From assembly GCA_900317935.1 (NCBI GenBank), contig ONIU01000008.1:1-57635 (forward strand): a stretch of DNA of 57,635 nt, given 5' to 3'. The translations under genes and the position numbers were made by a program. The DNA comes from an uncultured bacterium. GTDB lineage: Bacteria; Muiribacteriota; Ozemobacteria; Ozemobacterales; Ozemobacteraceae. Positions 17,339 through 26,219 of this stretch are shown one piece after another (position 1 is the first letter of the stretch; the number at the start of each line of letters is the position of its first letter). The notes under the pieces are model-generated. The model was given only the letters and a program-made list of their open reading frames with translations. It had not been told where the DNA came from and made no database searches.

Positions 17339-18496
17339 ATGGCAACAACTATGAGTAGGCAAATAAAAACAACATTAATAGCATTGTTCATAATAGCTGT
17401 TTTTATGGCTGTTCCTGCCTGCTTTGCTCAGTATGACAATTTCAGACTTATAGAACCTCGCAAAGGTGACGAACCTCAGCCAAGGGCTGTATTGTGGTCT
17501 CACGATAAGTCGGTGGCACTGATACATTATAGAGATGAACACATTATAGCTATAAATGACGTGAAGCTTGATAATGAATGGAGAATTAAGGAACTCAAAC
17601 GCGAAAGCATTGTATTTGGCAGAACTTCGGAAAAAAGATATATAGAATACTATATAGACCCGACAAAACGACCTCAAAAATCCTATGGAACCTGGTCTTT
17701 TTACGGACTGCCTATTACTCTATGGGAAATGATACAGCTTTTAACTGATGGTTTCGGTTATAACGCTGTGATGCACAATCTCTGCACAGGAGCAGTTGTT
17801 CCAAAACATAACGGTTCTAACTTTAAAGAACTGCTTTATAATATGCTGCCTCAGTATACTTCTGCAAGATTAGATGGCGATACCCTCTATGTTTTTCCAA
17901 CTAATCCGCCAAACGAAAAATGGATAGATGTTTTAAACAGAAAGCGAAGATTTAGTCATAAAGCACTCTCTATCCGATTCCCAGGATTAGCCAATAAAGG
18001 AATAATCACTTCTGTAGGTTATGATATTCAATATGTGTTAAGAGTTATTTCTCTTGGCGGTGAAGTTCCCATCTCTTTTCCTAAAGATATGCATTTTGCC
18101 GTTTATGCTAATTTCAAAAAGGTGCCCTTTTCAAAAATTCTGTGCGATATAGTTTATACAAACCAATGTATTGTTGTGGAACGAGAAGCGGGCTTAGAAG
18201 TAATACCATGGCCAGGGAAGCCTGAAAGACCAGGAAAACAGAATGTCAAAGTCAGAGAACCTGTTCCTTTACCGCCTTTAAGAAATGATTTGATAACAGT
18301 TGATCCTGTTTATTATGATGAAAAATCAGGCTCTGGGCCTTATCCTCCGCCTTTAGTTGCTGACCCAAGAGTTGCTCCCTCAGTAGTATACGGGCCTATG
18401 GGATTTTTCAGCGATGAAAAGGGTCATCCGATTGTGGTTCAGCCCTATAGTCCAGCTTCTATTACTTCCAGACTTTCAGGAGATTACAGATGGTAA
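17339..18496 (+). CDS. Secreted protein with secretin-N/STN-like segments
   Basis: 385 residues from the ATG chosen here. An upstream in-frame TTG at 17276 lies in repeat sequence and would spoil the signal peptide; a second ATG at 17351 is also possible. A signal peptide runs to about residue 34 (ALFIIAVFMAVPACFA). The mature part holds two short segments (around GYNAVMHNLCTG and ISFPKDMHFAVYANFKKVPF) that resemble the STN or secretin N-domain, with strands closing in TLYVFP and LEVIPWP. The C-terminus is proline-rich. It may be a periplasmic accessory of a secretin-like machine, with low confidence. It overlaps the next gene by 7 bases. Confidence 0.7.
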   Translation: MATTMSRQIKTTLIALFIIAVFMAVPACFAQYDNFRLIEPRKGDEPQPRAVLWSHDKSVALIHYRDEHIIAINDVKLDNEWRIKELKRESIVFGRTSEKRYIEYYIDPTKRPQKSYGTWSFYGLPITLWEMIQLLTDGFGYNAVMHNLCTGAVVPKHNGSNFKELLYNMLPQYTSARLDGDTLYVFPTNPPNEKWIDVLNRKRRFSHKALSIRFPGLANKGIITSVGYDIQYVLRVISLGGEVPISFPKDMHFAVYANFKKVPFSKILCDIVYTNQCIVVEREAGLEVIPWPGKPERPGKQNVKVREPVPLPPLRNDLITVDPVYYDEKSGSGPYPPPLVADPRVAPSVVYGPMGFFSDEKGHPIVVQPYSPASITSRLSGDYRW

Positions 18497-19671
18497 CAAA
18501 AGTTTCACTTCAAAAATGCGAATCTTATGAATTAAATGAAGTGGCTGCCGCAGTAAAAAAGTTGTTAGAACCCTTGGGCGGAATGTCTGCTTTTGTTAAA
18601 CATGGGTATAAAGTTCTTGTAAAGCCGAACATGTTGAGCTGCAAAGAACCTGAAAGAGCAGCTACAACTCATCCATCTGTCATAGAAGCCGTTGTAAGAG
18701 AATGTTTTGAAGCCGGAGCTTCTGAAGTATGGGTCGGCGATAGTCCGCCAGCAATTTTTGGCAGGACAGAGGATTTTTGGAACAAAACAGGCTTTGCCAA
18801 GGCTACAGAAGCTGCCGGAGGGAAAATGCTCTGCTTTGAAAAAGCAGAAAAAGCTAATGTTGATTTAAATGTTTTGGGAAAAGATACATCAGCTTCTGTT
18901 ATTAAAACCGTTTTTGATGCTGATTTGGTTATTAGTCTTTCTAAGATGAAAACTCATAATCTCACGAGAATTACTGGTGCTGTTAAAAACCATTTTGGCT
19001 TTATTCCAGGATTCGCTAAGGCCCTTTTTCATAAAAAGTTTACCAAGGTGCACGAATTCTCTGCTTTTGTAACCGAACTAGCAAGAACTTTGCCTGTAAA
19101 ACTGCATATAATGGATGGAATTGAAGCTATGGATTTGCAGGGGCCAGCCAGCGGCAGGGTAAAAAAGAACAATATTCTTATTGCTTCAGAAAATCCTGTA
19201 GCAGTAGATTTTGGCTTTTGCAAGGTTGTTAAATTAAATCCTAAATCTGTTCCCATTATGAAATATTGCAAAAGCATAGGCTGGGGGCCTTCTTCTTTTG
19301 ATGATATTGAATTTGTCGGAACAAAAGTAGAAGATTGTATCGTAAATGGTTATATAGTACCGCCAGCACCGCCTGTTTACCTTATTCCAGATTTTGTTTT
19401 GGAATTGATCAGAAAAATGATTTGGACTGGTCCAAACTTAAAACCGAATAAATGTGTAAAATGCGGGCGTTGCAAAAATATCTGTCCGGCAAAGGCTATT
19501 GAAGTTCGCGATATGGGAGCTTCTTTCGATAGAGAAAAATGTATTTCCTGCTTCTGTTGTATGGAAGTATGTCCTGTTGAAGCTATTGAAATGAAAGCCA
19601 GCCCTTTAATGTCTATTATTCTTAAACTTAGAAATGTTAAACGTGTATTGAGCAGAAATAAAAATGAGTAA
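18490..19671 (+). CDS. DUF362 protein with C-terminal 2x[4Fe-4S] ferredoxin domain
   Basis: 393 residues. Residues 1-300 match DUF362 (VLVKPNMLSCKEPERAATTH, VVRECFEAGASEVWVGDSPP, ISLSKMKTHNLTRITGAVKN). The C-terminal part has two four-cysteine clusters, CVKCGRCKNICP and CISCFCCMEVCP, typical of bacterial ferredoxins. It is presumably a cytoplasmic iron-sulfur protein; the reaction of the family is not established. The gene overlaps its upstream neighbour by 7 bases and the acyltransferase gene by 8, so it belongs to the envelope operon although it has no known lipid A role. Confidence 0.9.
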   Translation: MVTKVSLQKCESYELNEVAAAVKKLLEPLGGMSAFVKHGYKVLVKPNMLSCKEPERAATTHPSVIEAVVRECFEAGASEVWVGDSPPAIFGRTEDFWNKTGFAKATEAAGGKMLCFEKAEKANVDLNVLGKDTSASVIKTVFDADLVISLSKMKTHNLTRITGAVKNHFGFIPGFAKALFHKKFTKVHEFSAFVTELARTLPVKLHIMDGIEAMDLQGPASGRVKKNNILIASENPVAVDFGFCKVVKLNPKSVPIMKYCKSIGWGPSSFDDIEFVGTKVEDCIVNGYIVPPAPPVYLIPDFVLELIRKMIWTGPNLKPNKCVKCGRCKNICPAKAIEVRDMGASFDREKCISCFCCMEVCPVEAIEMKASPLMSIILKLRNVKRVLSRNKNE

Positions 19672-20623
19672 AAAGCACTTTGAATTTGTAGATAAACTTT
19701 TGGCAAAACTTTTGGATATATTTGCCCGAAAAAGTATTTCACTGAAATTAAGTCAGAAAAGAAAGTTTGCAAAGCTTTTAACAAATCTTATTATGCCTTT
19801 TAAATTCTCTCGCAGAGAATATGTAAAGAATGTAATGATGGAAACCTTAGGTATAAGTGAAACTGAGGCAGAAAAACTCAGGAATAGCTGCTACGAAAAC
19901 TTTGTGCTTAACTCTATGGAAATGGCAAAATTAAAATATATCAGTGATGAAGATGTATTGAATATGCTTGATATAGAGGGCTACGAGCATCTTGAAGAAG
20001 CTTATCGAAAAGGTAAGGGCGTAATAATTATGTCTGGGCATTTCGGTCTTTGGGAATACATACCTCAGTGGGCAGCTATAAAAGGTTATAATGTTACTAC
20101 CGTTGTTCGCCGTCAGAATAATAAATATGCAGACCAGTGGTTTGAAGAAATGCGCCGAGTTCATGGCGGCAAAACCACAGATTCCGGTATGGGATTAAGA
20201 GAAATATTGAGAGCTTTGAAAGATGGTTATCTGCTTGGCTTGATGATGGATCAGGATAACGGCAAAAAAGGCATTTTTGTGAAATTTATGAATAAATGGT
20301 GTTCTGCTCCAGTTGGCCCAGCCATAATTTCATTAAAGCTGAAATCGCCAATAGTTCCTTTATTTATTTTCCCAAATTATGAAGGAAAGCATTTGTTCAA
20401 GATTTATCCGCCTATTTACCCTGAAGATTACGAAAATACTGTTGAAGGGCAGCAGAAGCTTACTCAAGACTATAACGATTTATACGAAAAGATTGTTAGA
20501 AAACATCCTGAACAGTGGTTCTGGTTGCACAGACGATGGAAGACCAGACCGGAAGACTGCACCGATAATCCTTGGGCTAAAAGAGCCTGCAACTGTTCCA
20601 CAGCGCAGCGTATCACATTTTAA
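19664..20623 (+). CDS. Lipid A biosynthesis (LpxL/HtrB-like) acyltransferase
   Basis: 319 residues. The acyltransferase His motif appears as GHFGLWEYIPQ (normally H-x4-D/E), followed by RRQNNKYADQWFEEMR, MDQDNGKKGIFVKFM and PVGPAIISLKLKSPIVPLF, all typical of the LpxL/HtrB family that adds secondary acyl chains to lipid A. It ends with the family mark HPEQWFWLHRRWK, then about 26 further residues. The last 11 (CNCSTAQRITF) and the stop come from a family D repeat (20592-20614), so the natural end was replaced by repeat sequence. Kdo transferase follows, which fits the pathway order. Confidence 0.92.
   Translation: MSKKHFEFVDKLLAKLLDIFARKSISLKLSQKRKFAKLLTNLIMPFKFSRREYVKNVMMETLGISETEAEKLRNSCYENFVLNSMEMAKLKYISDEDVLNMLDIEGYEHLEEAYRKGKGVIIMSGHFGLWEYIPQWAAIKGYNVTTVVRRQNNKYADQWFEEMRRVHGGKTTDSGMGLREILRALKDGYLLGLMMDQDNGKKGIFVKFMNKWCSAPVGPAIISLKLKSPIVPLFIFPNYEGKHLFKIYPPIYPEDYENTVEGQQKLTQDYNDLYEKIVRKHPEQWFWLHRRWKTRPEDCTDNPWAKRACNCSTAQRITF
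20592..20614 (-). repeat. Family D repeat fragment inside the 3' end of the acyltransferase gene
   Basis: Read on the minus strand it is GTGATACGCTGCGCT followed by GTGGAAC, matching 17215-17236 at 21 of 22 positions. It supplies C-terminal codons to the acyltransferase, and the stop codon follows it shortly after. Confidence 0.8.
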
Positions 20624-20634
20624 CATTTGCTCTA

Positions 20635-20664
20635 TTGACATTAATAGCACTAATGGTTGATAAT
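20635..20664 (+). promoter_or_regulatory. Putative sigma70 promoter of waaA
   Basis: TTGACA at 20635-20640 and GATAAT at 20659-20664 with an 18-base spacer. The expected transcription start (about 20671) falls at the waaA ATG (20672), which has no Shine-Dalgarno, so the message would be leaderless. Confidence 0.55.
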
Positions 20665-20671
20665 AGTTGTC

Positions 20672-21946
20672 ATGGGAAAACTAGCGCTAAAATCTTATCA
20701 ATGGTTATTAAGAGCTGTCGTAGAGGCTCTTAGTCTTTTCCCACCAAGAAGAATGGCAAAAGAAGAATTCGCACTTAGATTGGGTCGATTGCCTGAAGGC
20801 TTCAAAGCTCCTGAAGGTGGTTCTCTTTGGATTCATGGTGCTTCCTTAGGTGAAGTCATCACTTTAAGACCCTTTTTAAAAGAATTGGGAAGGCTTTACG
20901 GTCGAGACCGCATAATCTGTACAACTACAACCATAGATGGTTTACGTCAGCTTCAGAAAGACGAACTATGCGGCTTTGCTACTCTAATGCCAATAGAACT
21001 GCCTGCTTGTTCTGTTCCTTTTATTGAAAAAATAAACCCGAAAGTTTTGATGATAAACGAAACAGAAATATGGCCTCTTTTGCTTGATACTTTGAAACAG
21101 AGAGGTATTCCCTACGGAATTATTAACGGTAGAATCAACGAAAAAAGCGTTAGAATGATGCGTTTAGGCTGGGCTCTTTTTGAATCTGGCGTAACCGGAA
21201 TGTCTTTTGCATTTCCGCAGGAAAAACAATACTTAAGACGTTTCAGAATTCTTGGCATAGATGATGAAAAACAGCAGGCTCTAGGCTGTTTTAAATACGA
21301 TATTGCTAGTGCTCCAATGCCAAATATAGAAGAAATCCGCAATAAATACGGTTTTCTTGAAGATAGACCTCTAATCTGCTTTGGTAGCACTCACCCTGGT
21401 GAAGAAGCCTATATTATTGAGGCTGTAAAGCCTTTACTTGAAAAACTTAATCTGGCAATTATTATTGCTCCCAGACACGTTAAACGTGTTGATGAAGTTG
21501 AGAAGATTATTACCGATAATGGGTTAAGTTATAAGAAGCTTTCTGAAAAAGATTGTGGAAAAAGTCGCATAGTTATTGTCGACAGCATGGGAGTTTTGAG
21601 AGACCTTTATGCTTTGTCAGACTTGGCTTATGTCGGTGGTAGTCTCATTAAAAGAGGCGGGCATAATCTTATGGAACCAGCCGCTTTTTCTAAACCTATT
21701 ATTGCTGGCCCTTATAATTTTAATTTCAGATATGAAGTAATGGCTTTGAATCGTGAGTCGGCTATAAAAATAGTTAATGGGCCGAATGAACTTCAGGCTG
21801 TTATTGAGTCTTGGAAAGCCAATTCTTCAGAATTTAAAGAAATGGGCATCAGAGCTAGAAAGGTATTAGATTCTATGTCAGGGGCTTCTAGGCGAACTAT
21901 TGAAGCTTTGCAAAAATTAGGATTTTTACCAAAATGTCAAATGTAG
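20672..21946 (+). CDS. waaA: 3-deoxy-D-manno-octulosonic acid (Kdo) transferase
   Basis: 424 residues from ATG 20672; a TTG at 20657 in the same frame is less likely. WaaA transfers Kdo from CMP-Kdo to lipid IVA at the inner face of the inner membrane. Marks are the N-terminal anchor helix, WIHGASLGEV (the conserved catalytic Glu), MINETEIWPLLL (usual form TETEIWPN), CFGSTHPGEE, APRHVKR and the donor-site motif YVGGSLIKRGGHNLMEPAAF. It follows the lipid A acyltransferase and overlaps the GT9 gene by 13 bases. The presence of waaA is the clearest evidence for an outer membrane with LPS. Confidence 0.96.
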   Translation: MGKLALKSYQWLLRAVVEALSLFPPRRMAKEEFALRLGRLPEGFKAPEGGSLWIHGASLGEVITLRPFLKELGRLYGRDRIICTTTTIDGLRQLQKDELCGFATLMPIELPACSVPFIEKINPKVLMINETEIWPLLLDTLKQRGIPYGIINGRINEKSVRMMRLGWALFESGVTGMSFAFPQEKQYLRRFRILGIDDEKQQALGCFKYDIASAPMPNIEEIRNKYGFLEDRPLICFGSTHPGEEAYIIEAVKPLLEKLNLAIIIAPRHVKRVDEVEKIITDNGLSYKKLSEKDCGKSRIVIVDSMGVLRDLYALSDLAYVGGSLIKRGGHNLMEPAAFSKPIIAGPYNFNFRYEVMALNRESAIKIVNGPNELQAVIESWKANSSEFKEMGIRARKVLDSMSGASRRTIEALQKLGFLPKCQM

Positions 21947-22905
21947 AAATAATACTAAGACTAAATGCCATGGGCGATGTTCTTTTAACTGTGCCCACTT
22001 TAAGAGCTTTGGCGGCAAATGATACCGAAGTTCATCTAGTAATAAACGATCGCTGGAAAGACTTAGCAGAGTTTTTGCCTGCTAAAGTGCATATATATAA
22101 AGGCACTACTTCAATGATTGCTTTGGCAAATGAACTGAAGCGTCTTAAACCTGAGTCTGTCTTTGACTTGCAGGGCAAACTTTCTACGATTGCTTTAAGA
22201 ACATTGATAAATGCACCTATAACTAGAGTTTATCAAAAAAGAACTATTGGTGAGCAATTGCAGGCTTTAGGTCATAGATATCCTCTTAGATTAAGCGATT
22301 CCAGACCAGTATGGCAGAAATATGCTGATGTTTGCGGTGTTTCCATTGAAAAACCTGATGCATCTTTAAAGCTTTCTGATAGCTATATTGATGAATGCAG
22401 AAAGATTCTCGAATCTAATGGATTAAAGGAAAAGTCTTTTATTTTAATACATCCTGAAGCTTCAAAACCCGGTAAAGTGATGACGGTAGACTTTGTTAAA
22501 GCAATTCAGGCAGCTTCACCTCTTCCTACTGCTATTATAGGAACAGGCAATTCTGTATTTCCTTGTAATGCCCCTCATCTTGATTTAAGAAGACGTTTTG
22601 AACTCAGATATTTACCAGGAATACTAAGCCTGGCAAAAGCTGTAATATCTAGTGATTCTGGGCCTATGCATCTTGCCAGGGCTGTGAACACCCCATTAGT
22701 TGCTGTATTCCTTCAGACTGACCCATCCTTAGGTTTTTCTCCAATTCCTTCTGATAAAACTCTGGTAATTTCAGAAAGTCTACCTTGTAAGCCCTGTTCT
22801 TTGCATGGTCAGAATGATAATTGCCCTGAAGGGCATTTTAAATGCCGACAAATAGATATAGAAAAGACTGTTAAGCAAATCTTAGACTTCTTAAAATTGA
22901 AATGA
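21934..22905 (+). CDS. Family 9 glycosyltransferase (LPS heptosyltransferase type)
   Basis: 323 residues in a two-Rossmann GT-B layout. The N-terminus reads IILRLNAMGDVLLTVPTLRAL, the GT9 opening with the conserved Asp. The donor half holds ILIHPEASKPGKVM and SSDSGPMHLARAVNTPLVAVF, the DSGPMHLA motif of ADP-heptose transferases. It probably extends the LPS inner core after Kdo. The acceptor cannot be told from sequence. The start lies within the last codons of waaA (13-base overlap), so the two are translationally coupled. The stop is followed by a 237-base block of family E repeats. Confidence 0.92.
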   Translation: MSNVEIILRLNAMGDVLLTVPTLRALAANDTEVHLVINDRWKDLAEFLPAKVHIYKGTTSMIALANELKRLKPESVFDLQGKLSTIALRTLINAPITRVYQKRTIGEQLQALGHRYPLRLSDSRPVWQKYADVCGVSIEKPDASLKLSDSYIDECRKILESNGLKEKSFILIHPEASKPGKVMTVDFVKAIQAASPLPTAIIGTGNSVFPCNAPHLDLRRRFELRYLPGILSLAKAVISSDSGPMHLARAVNTPLVAVFLQTDPSLGFSPIPSDKTLVISESLPCKPCSLHGQNDNCPEGHFKCRQIDIEKTVKQILDFLKLK

Positions 22906-22911
22906 TATCTC

Positions 22912-23133
22912 CTAAAGCCTCTCCTCGAAGGTGTAGGTTTATTTATCCCCTTTCTTAAAGGGGAACGGCTGCTTTTGCAGCCAAGGGGATTTTTGAGAAA
23001 TTGATTAATTGGTAGAAAGTTGAGTCCGAAGACTGTGAGATAATAAAAACCTCTCTGTCACTTCGTGACTTCTCCCCTTTACAAGGGGAGTTAAGAATGC
23101 CTCACTCTATAGTAAAGGGGGATTAAGGGGGAT
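22912..23133. repeat. Family E composite repeat (copy E3)
   Basis: It starts with TCCCCTTTCTTAAAGGGG, then AACGGCTGC/GCAGCC, AAGGGGATTTTTGAGAA, a linker with CCGAAGACT, then GTCACTTCGTGAC and CCCCTTTACAAGGGG, ending in two AAGGGGGATT boxes. About 150 bases (from 22948) align module by module with 40610-40760 inside the hsdS wreck. No protein is encoded. It fills the gap between two glycosyltransferase genes. Confidence 0.8.
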
Positions 23134-23142
23134 TTCTAAGAC

Positions 23143-24168
23143 ATGAGCGAAGCTGTTATTGTTATCGGTTTGAATTGGCTCGGTGATGTGGTTATGTCTC
23201 TGCCAGCTATTTCTGCGGCTTGTAATGCCGGGAAAGAAGTGCACGTGGTAACAAGGCCTCATTTGGCAGATGTATATTGGATTTCTGATTTGCCGGTAGT
23301 TGTTCATAGCATTGCCACAAATGATAACCCTTTAAAGGTTATTAAGGCTATGAAACCGCTCTCTCGTATTTTTGCCGGAGCGGCTGTATCTTTACCAGAT
23401 TCTTTCAGAGCTGCTGTATTGGCTAGATTATGTCAAACAGGCAATGCAATAGGTTTTGATGTTCAGGCAAGGGGTTTGTTTTTGAACAAAAGGGTTAAAA
23501 AACCGGCAGATTTTAAGCTTATGCATGAATCAAAGCTTCACTATATGCTCATGAGAGAAGCTATTCCAGAATTGCCTGAAAAAACGCCGGAATTGCCGCA
23601 TTGCTATATTTCTAAAGAAGATTGGGATAAGACTGCTGCAAAATATAATATAAATACTGAAAAAGAATTCGTGATTCTTGCTCCTGGAGCTGCATTTGGT
23701 GCGGCAAAACGCTGGCCTCCAGAATATTTTGCTGAGCTGACAGCACTTATTTCAAAGAAATTCCCTGATTATCAGATTATTATTACTGGTGGGAAAAATG
23801 AAACCGAGATTACTCAGCAAATAGCAGAAAAATCAGGTGTTTCGGTTATAGATCTCTGTGGTAAGACAAATCTGGAAGAACTGGCGTGTTTTTTGAGCCG
23901 AGCTAAGGCTATGGTGGCAAATGATTCTGGTACTATGCATCTGGCTGCATTATACAGAACTCCTACTGTTGTTCCTGTGGGTCCAACAGATATGAAGCGC
24001 ACAGGGGCTTTAAATGAAAATTTTGTTCCTGTTATCGCTTCTAATTGTGAAAAGATACCATGCAGGGAAAGAGTTTGCCCATTAAAGACAGATGCCTGTA
24101 TGAAGTCGCTTAAGCCTCCGCTGGTCTTCCACTTCTTAAAAGAACAACTTGATGGTGTAGGTCAATAG
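23143..24168 (+). CDS. Family 9 glycosyltransferase, WaaF-like (heptosyltransferase II type)
   Basis: 341 residues. The opening VIVIGLNWLGDVVMSLPAI is the WaaF-like form of the GT9 start. The donor domain shows LAPGAAFGAAKRWPPEYFAE (WaaF motif), IITGGKNE, NDSGTMHLAALYRTP and GPTDMKRTG. It likely adds a heptose or similar sugar to the LPS core. It is separated from the previous GT9 by a repeat block, and its start lacks a clear Shine-Dalgarno: the sequence before the ATG is repeat-derived (AAGGGGGATTTCTAAGAC), whose GGGGG could serve. A long hairpin begins on the base after its stop. Confidence 0.93.
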   Translation: MSEAVIVIGLNWLGDVVMSLPAISAACNAGKEVHVVTRPHLADVYWISDLPVVVHSIATNDNPLKVIKAMKPLSRIFAGAAVSLPDSFRAAVLARLCQTGNAIGFDVQARGLFLNKRVKKPADFKLMHESKLHYMLMREAIPELPEKTPELPHCYISKEDWDKTAAKYNINTEKEFVILAPGAAFGAAKRWPPEYFAELTALISKKFPDYQIIITGGKNETEITQQIAEKSGVSVIDLCGKTNLEELACFLSRAKAMVANDSGTMHLAALYRTPTVVPVGPTDMKRTGALNENFVPVIASNCEKIPCRERVCPLKTDACMKSLKPPLVFHFLKEQLDGVGQ

Positions 24169-24291
24169 AACGGACAGCAGCTTGCTCAACCTTATTCTCC
24201 TCCGCGGTCTCTTATAATTTCTACCTTCGAATAAGCTTTGAGGGAACGAGCCTTGTGCGGAGAATAAAAGGTTTCGCGTCAGCTGTCCGTT
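24169..24291. repeat. 123-bp extended palindrome directly after a stop codon
   Basis: AACGGACAGC (24169-24178) pairs with GCTGTCCGTT (24282-24291). Inside, AACCTTATTCTCC (24188-24200) pairs with GGAGAATAAAAGGTT (24259-24273), and CCGC with GCGG. Further arms (CTCTTAT/ATAAG..GAG) continue to a central TACCTTCGA. The whole element could fold as one hairpin. It begins with no gap after the GT9 stop. No second copy is visible in the window. Confidence 0.8.
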
Positions 24292-24313
24292 GCTGTCACA
24301 GAAAATCTTCTCC

Positions 24314-24515
24314 CACGCAGGTTGGGAAAGTTGCGCATAGTGCCGAAAGGGGGCTTCTTTAAACAACAATTCTAACCCTTCCAACCCTTCCAACAACTAT
24401 AACGATTTGAACAACTCGAACAATTCGAACTCTTCGAACAATTATAACAATTACCACAGTGAAACGTCCCACAGATTGCATCAGCAATCGTCCCACAGCG
24501 AAGCGTCCCACCTTT
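24314..24515. repeat. Repeat block: family E module, GTTCGAA-type array and family D units
   Basis: 24314-24359 is a family E module (CTCCCACGCAGG...AAAGGGGGCTTC). 24361-24450 is an array that reads on the minus strand as degenerate GTTATAATTGTTCGAA-like units (TTGTTCGAAG, GTTCGAATTG, GTTCGAGTTG). 24451-24515 holds three family D units on the minus strand (GTGGGACG boxes with CTTCGCT, a GATTGC/GCAATC hairpin and TTTCACT). No gene is seen in this 440-base gap. Confidence 0.75.
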
Positions 24516-24608
24516 TTCACCCTCCAAATCTTTTCTCAAAAGGTTCTTGCATTGAATCTTGAAATGTTATAAACTTCAAACATAAAAATTTCTGATAGGG
24601 AGTTTTGA

Positions 24609-26024
24609 ATGAAAAATTATAAATCATTAGCCGTATTTTTTGCTATGGCACTTACCGCATCTGTAGCTTCTGCAGCAGATATTTATGTCTCTTTAGAAAC
24701 TGGTAAAAACAAGAATGAAGGAACAAAAGAAGCTCCTCTCAAAAACCTTTGGAAAGCTTTGGAAACTGCAAAGGATGGCGATACCATTCACGTTGCTGAA
24801 GGTAACTATCCTGGCAAGATGAAACAAGGCTGGTTTAAAATGGAAAAACCTGTTTCAATCATTGGCGGTTATTCTAATGATTTTTCTGAAAGAAATCCAT
24901 TAACTCATAAGACTATGTTCCAGCCAGTCAATGAAAACAATGACAAAAAAGGTACTGGTCTCGGTTTGCTTCATTTGGAATTTGACAAGACCAACAACGC
25001 ACCAAAAGGCTTCAAAATGGTTATAGATGGCCTTATTTTTGATGATGGATTTGCTTCAAGCTTCCATGCTACAAAAGGTAAACCAGAAGGTCTTGATACT
25101 GGTATGTGGTTGCAGGGCCCTGCCAAAAATATAAATGACCCATTTGCTTCTCCTGAAAGATACGGAATTTATTCTGCTACAGCTTCTAGAGGCGAAGGCG
25201 AAATAACTATCCAGAACTGCACTTTTGTTAATATTGGTAACTATGGTTTGAACCTTAACTGGTACAAAGGCAAAGTTAATGTTGTTAATAACGTATTCTG
25301 CAATACTCGTATGATTGGTGCAAATGTTACCTGCTCTGCTGCAGCTCCATCTGTTGAATGGGAATTTTCAAAGAATACAGTATTGTATACTTGGAGCCGC
25401 ATAAGCGACCTTGGTGATATGGGCTTTGGTGTTAGAACCAATACTGGTGTTACTGCAAATATTCACGACAATATTATCGGTTTGAACGTTCTCACAGGTT
25501 TCGACAATACTAAGGGTGATCCTAAAAAGAAAATTACAAAACTTGATGGCAACGTATTCTTCCTGAACCGCGGAAGCGATGTTCAGATGACTATTTCTCC
25601 ATCAATTGCAAAAGTTAGAGTAGATGGTTTTGAAGATCTCGAAGGTACTGATGGTATCGAATCTATCGAAGACAATGTTGATCTTAAAGATCCAAAAGTT
25701 TTCGAAGGCCGTTTGAATCCAACTTATTTGAATGCTTTCCTTTCTATGAAGTATACTGAATCTACAAAGGTTCCAGAAAATCAGGCTAATGCACTTAGAG
25801 GTGTTTTAGGTCTGCCTCTTCAGGGTACAATCAAAACTAACGTTGAAATGTTCGCAAATCGTTACCCAATGGAAGATTCTTTGAAACTCTTTGGTGCAAT
25901 GGCTGGCAAAGGTGCTCAGTTACCTGAAGGTTGCACTGCTGCAGCTGCTCCAGCTGCTCCAGCTGCTCCAGCTCCAGCACCTGCCACAACAGAAACTGCT
26001 CCAGCTCCCGCTGCTGCAGAATAA
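24609..26024 (+). CDS. Secreted right-handed beta-helix (DUF1565-like) protein
   Basis: 471 residues. A clean signal peptide ends ASVASA at residue 22. The mature start (DIYVSLETGKNKNEGTKEAP) and LWKALETAKDGDTIHVAEG are the classic DUF1565 / parallel beta-helix opening. Coil repeats with N and G ladders follow (ITIQNCTFVNIGNYGLNLNW, VNVVNNVFCNT, IHDNIIGLN). The C-terminal 40 residues are an Ala/Pro-rich tail (AAAAPAAPAAPAPAPA), probably a flexible linker. The catalytic role, if any, is unknown. An AGGGAG site precedes the ATG and a strong terminator follows the stop, so this is a single-gene unit. Frequent use of a few codons hints at high expression. Confidence 0.85.
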   Translation: MKNYKSLAVFFAMALTASVASAADIYVSLETGKNKNEGTKEAPLKNLWKALETAKDGDTIHVAEGNYPGKMKQGWFKMEKPVSIIGGYSNDFSERNPLTHKTMFQPVNENNDKKGTGLGLLHLEFDKTNNAPKGFKMVIDGLIFDDGFASSFHATKGKPEGLDTGMWLQGPAKNINDPFASPERYGIYSATASRGEGEITIQNCTFVNIGNYGLNLNWYKGKVNVVNNVFCNTRMIGANVTCSAAAPSVEWEFSKNTVLYTWSRISDLGDMGFGVRTNTGVTANIHDNIIGLNVLTGFDNTKGDPKKKITKLDGNVFFLNRGSDVQMTISPSIAKVRVDGFEDLEGTDGIESIEDNVDLKDPKVFEGRLNPTYLNAFLSMKYTESTKVPENQANALRGVLGLPLQGTIKTNVEMFANRYPMEDSLKLFGAMAGKGAQLPEGCTAAAAPAAPAAPAPAPATTETAPAPAAAE

Positions 26025-26047
26025 GATTCGGTTTTAATAGTAAACAA

Positions 26048-26076
26048 AAAAAAGCACGCTAAATGCGTGCTTTTTT
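26048..26076 (+). terminator. Rho-independent terminator
   Basis: Stem GCACGC (26054-26059) / GCGTGC (26065-26070), loop TAAAT, extended by A and T tracts (AAAAAA...TTTTTT). It ends the beta-helix gene. Confidence 0.93.
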
Positions 26077-26129
26077 GTTTATATAAAAGCGTTGAAGATG
26101 CACTTAAGGGTGCGCAATGTACAAAAGGC

Positions 26130-26158
26130 TTGCTTTTTAAAATTAAAAGTGATATTAT
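26130..26158 (+). promoter_or_regulatory. Putative sigma70 promoter of the TMEM43-like gene
   Basis: TTGCTT (26130-26135), 17-base spacer, TATTAT (26153-26158). The leader is about 55 bases, with an AGGAGAG ribosome site at 26207-26213. Confidence 0.6.
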
Positions 26159-26219
26159 GCGCGCAACATAAAAATCTTAAAGATTAAAAAAAATATTTGA
26201 TATTTTAGGAGAGATTATC

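Noticed and set aside
24361..24450. Short tandem units that look like a CRISPR array
   Set aside because: Units are about 9-12 bases, degenerate and without unique spacers of constant length, and no cas gene is present. The same holds for families A-D.
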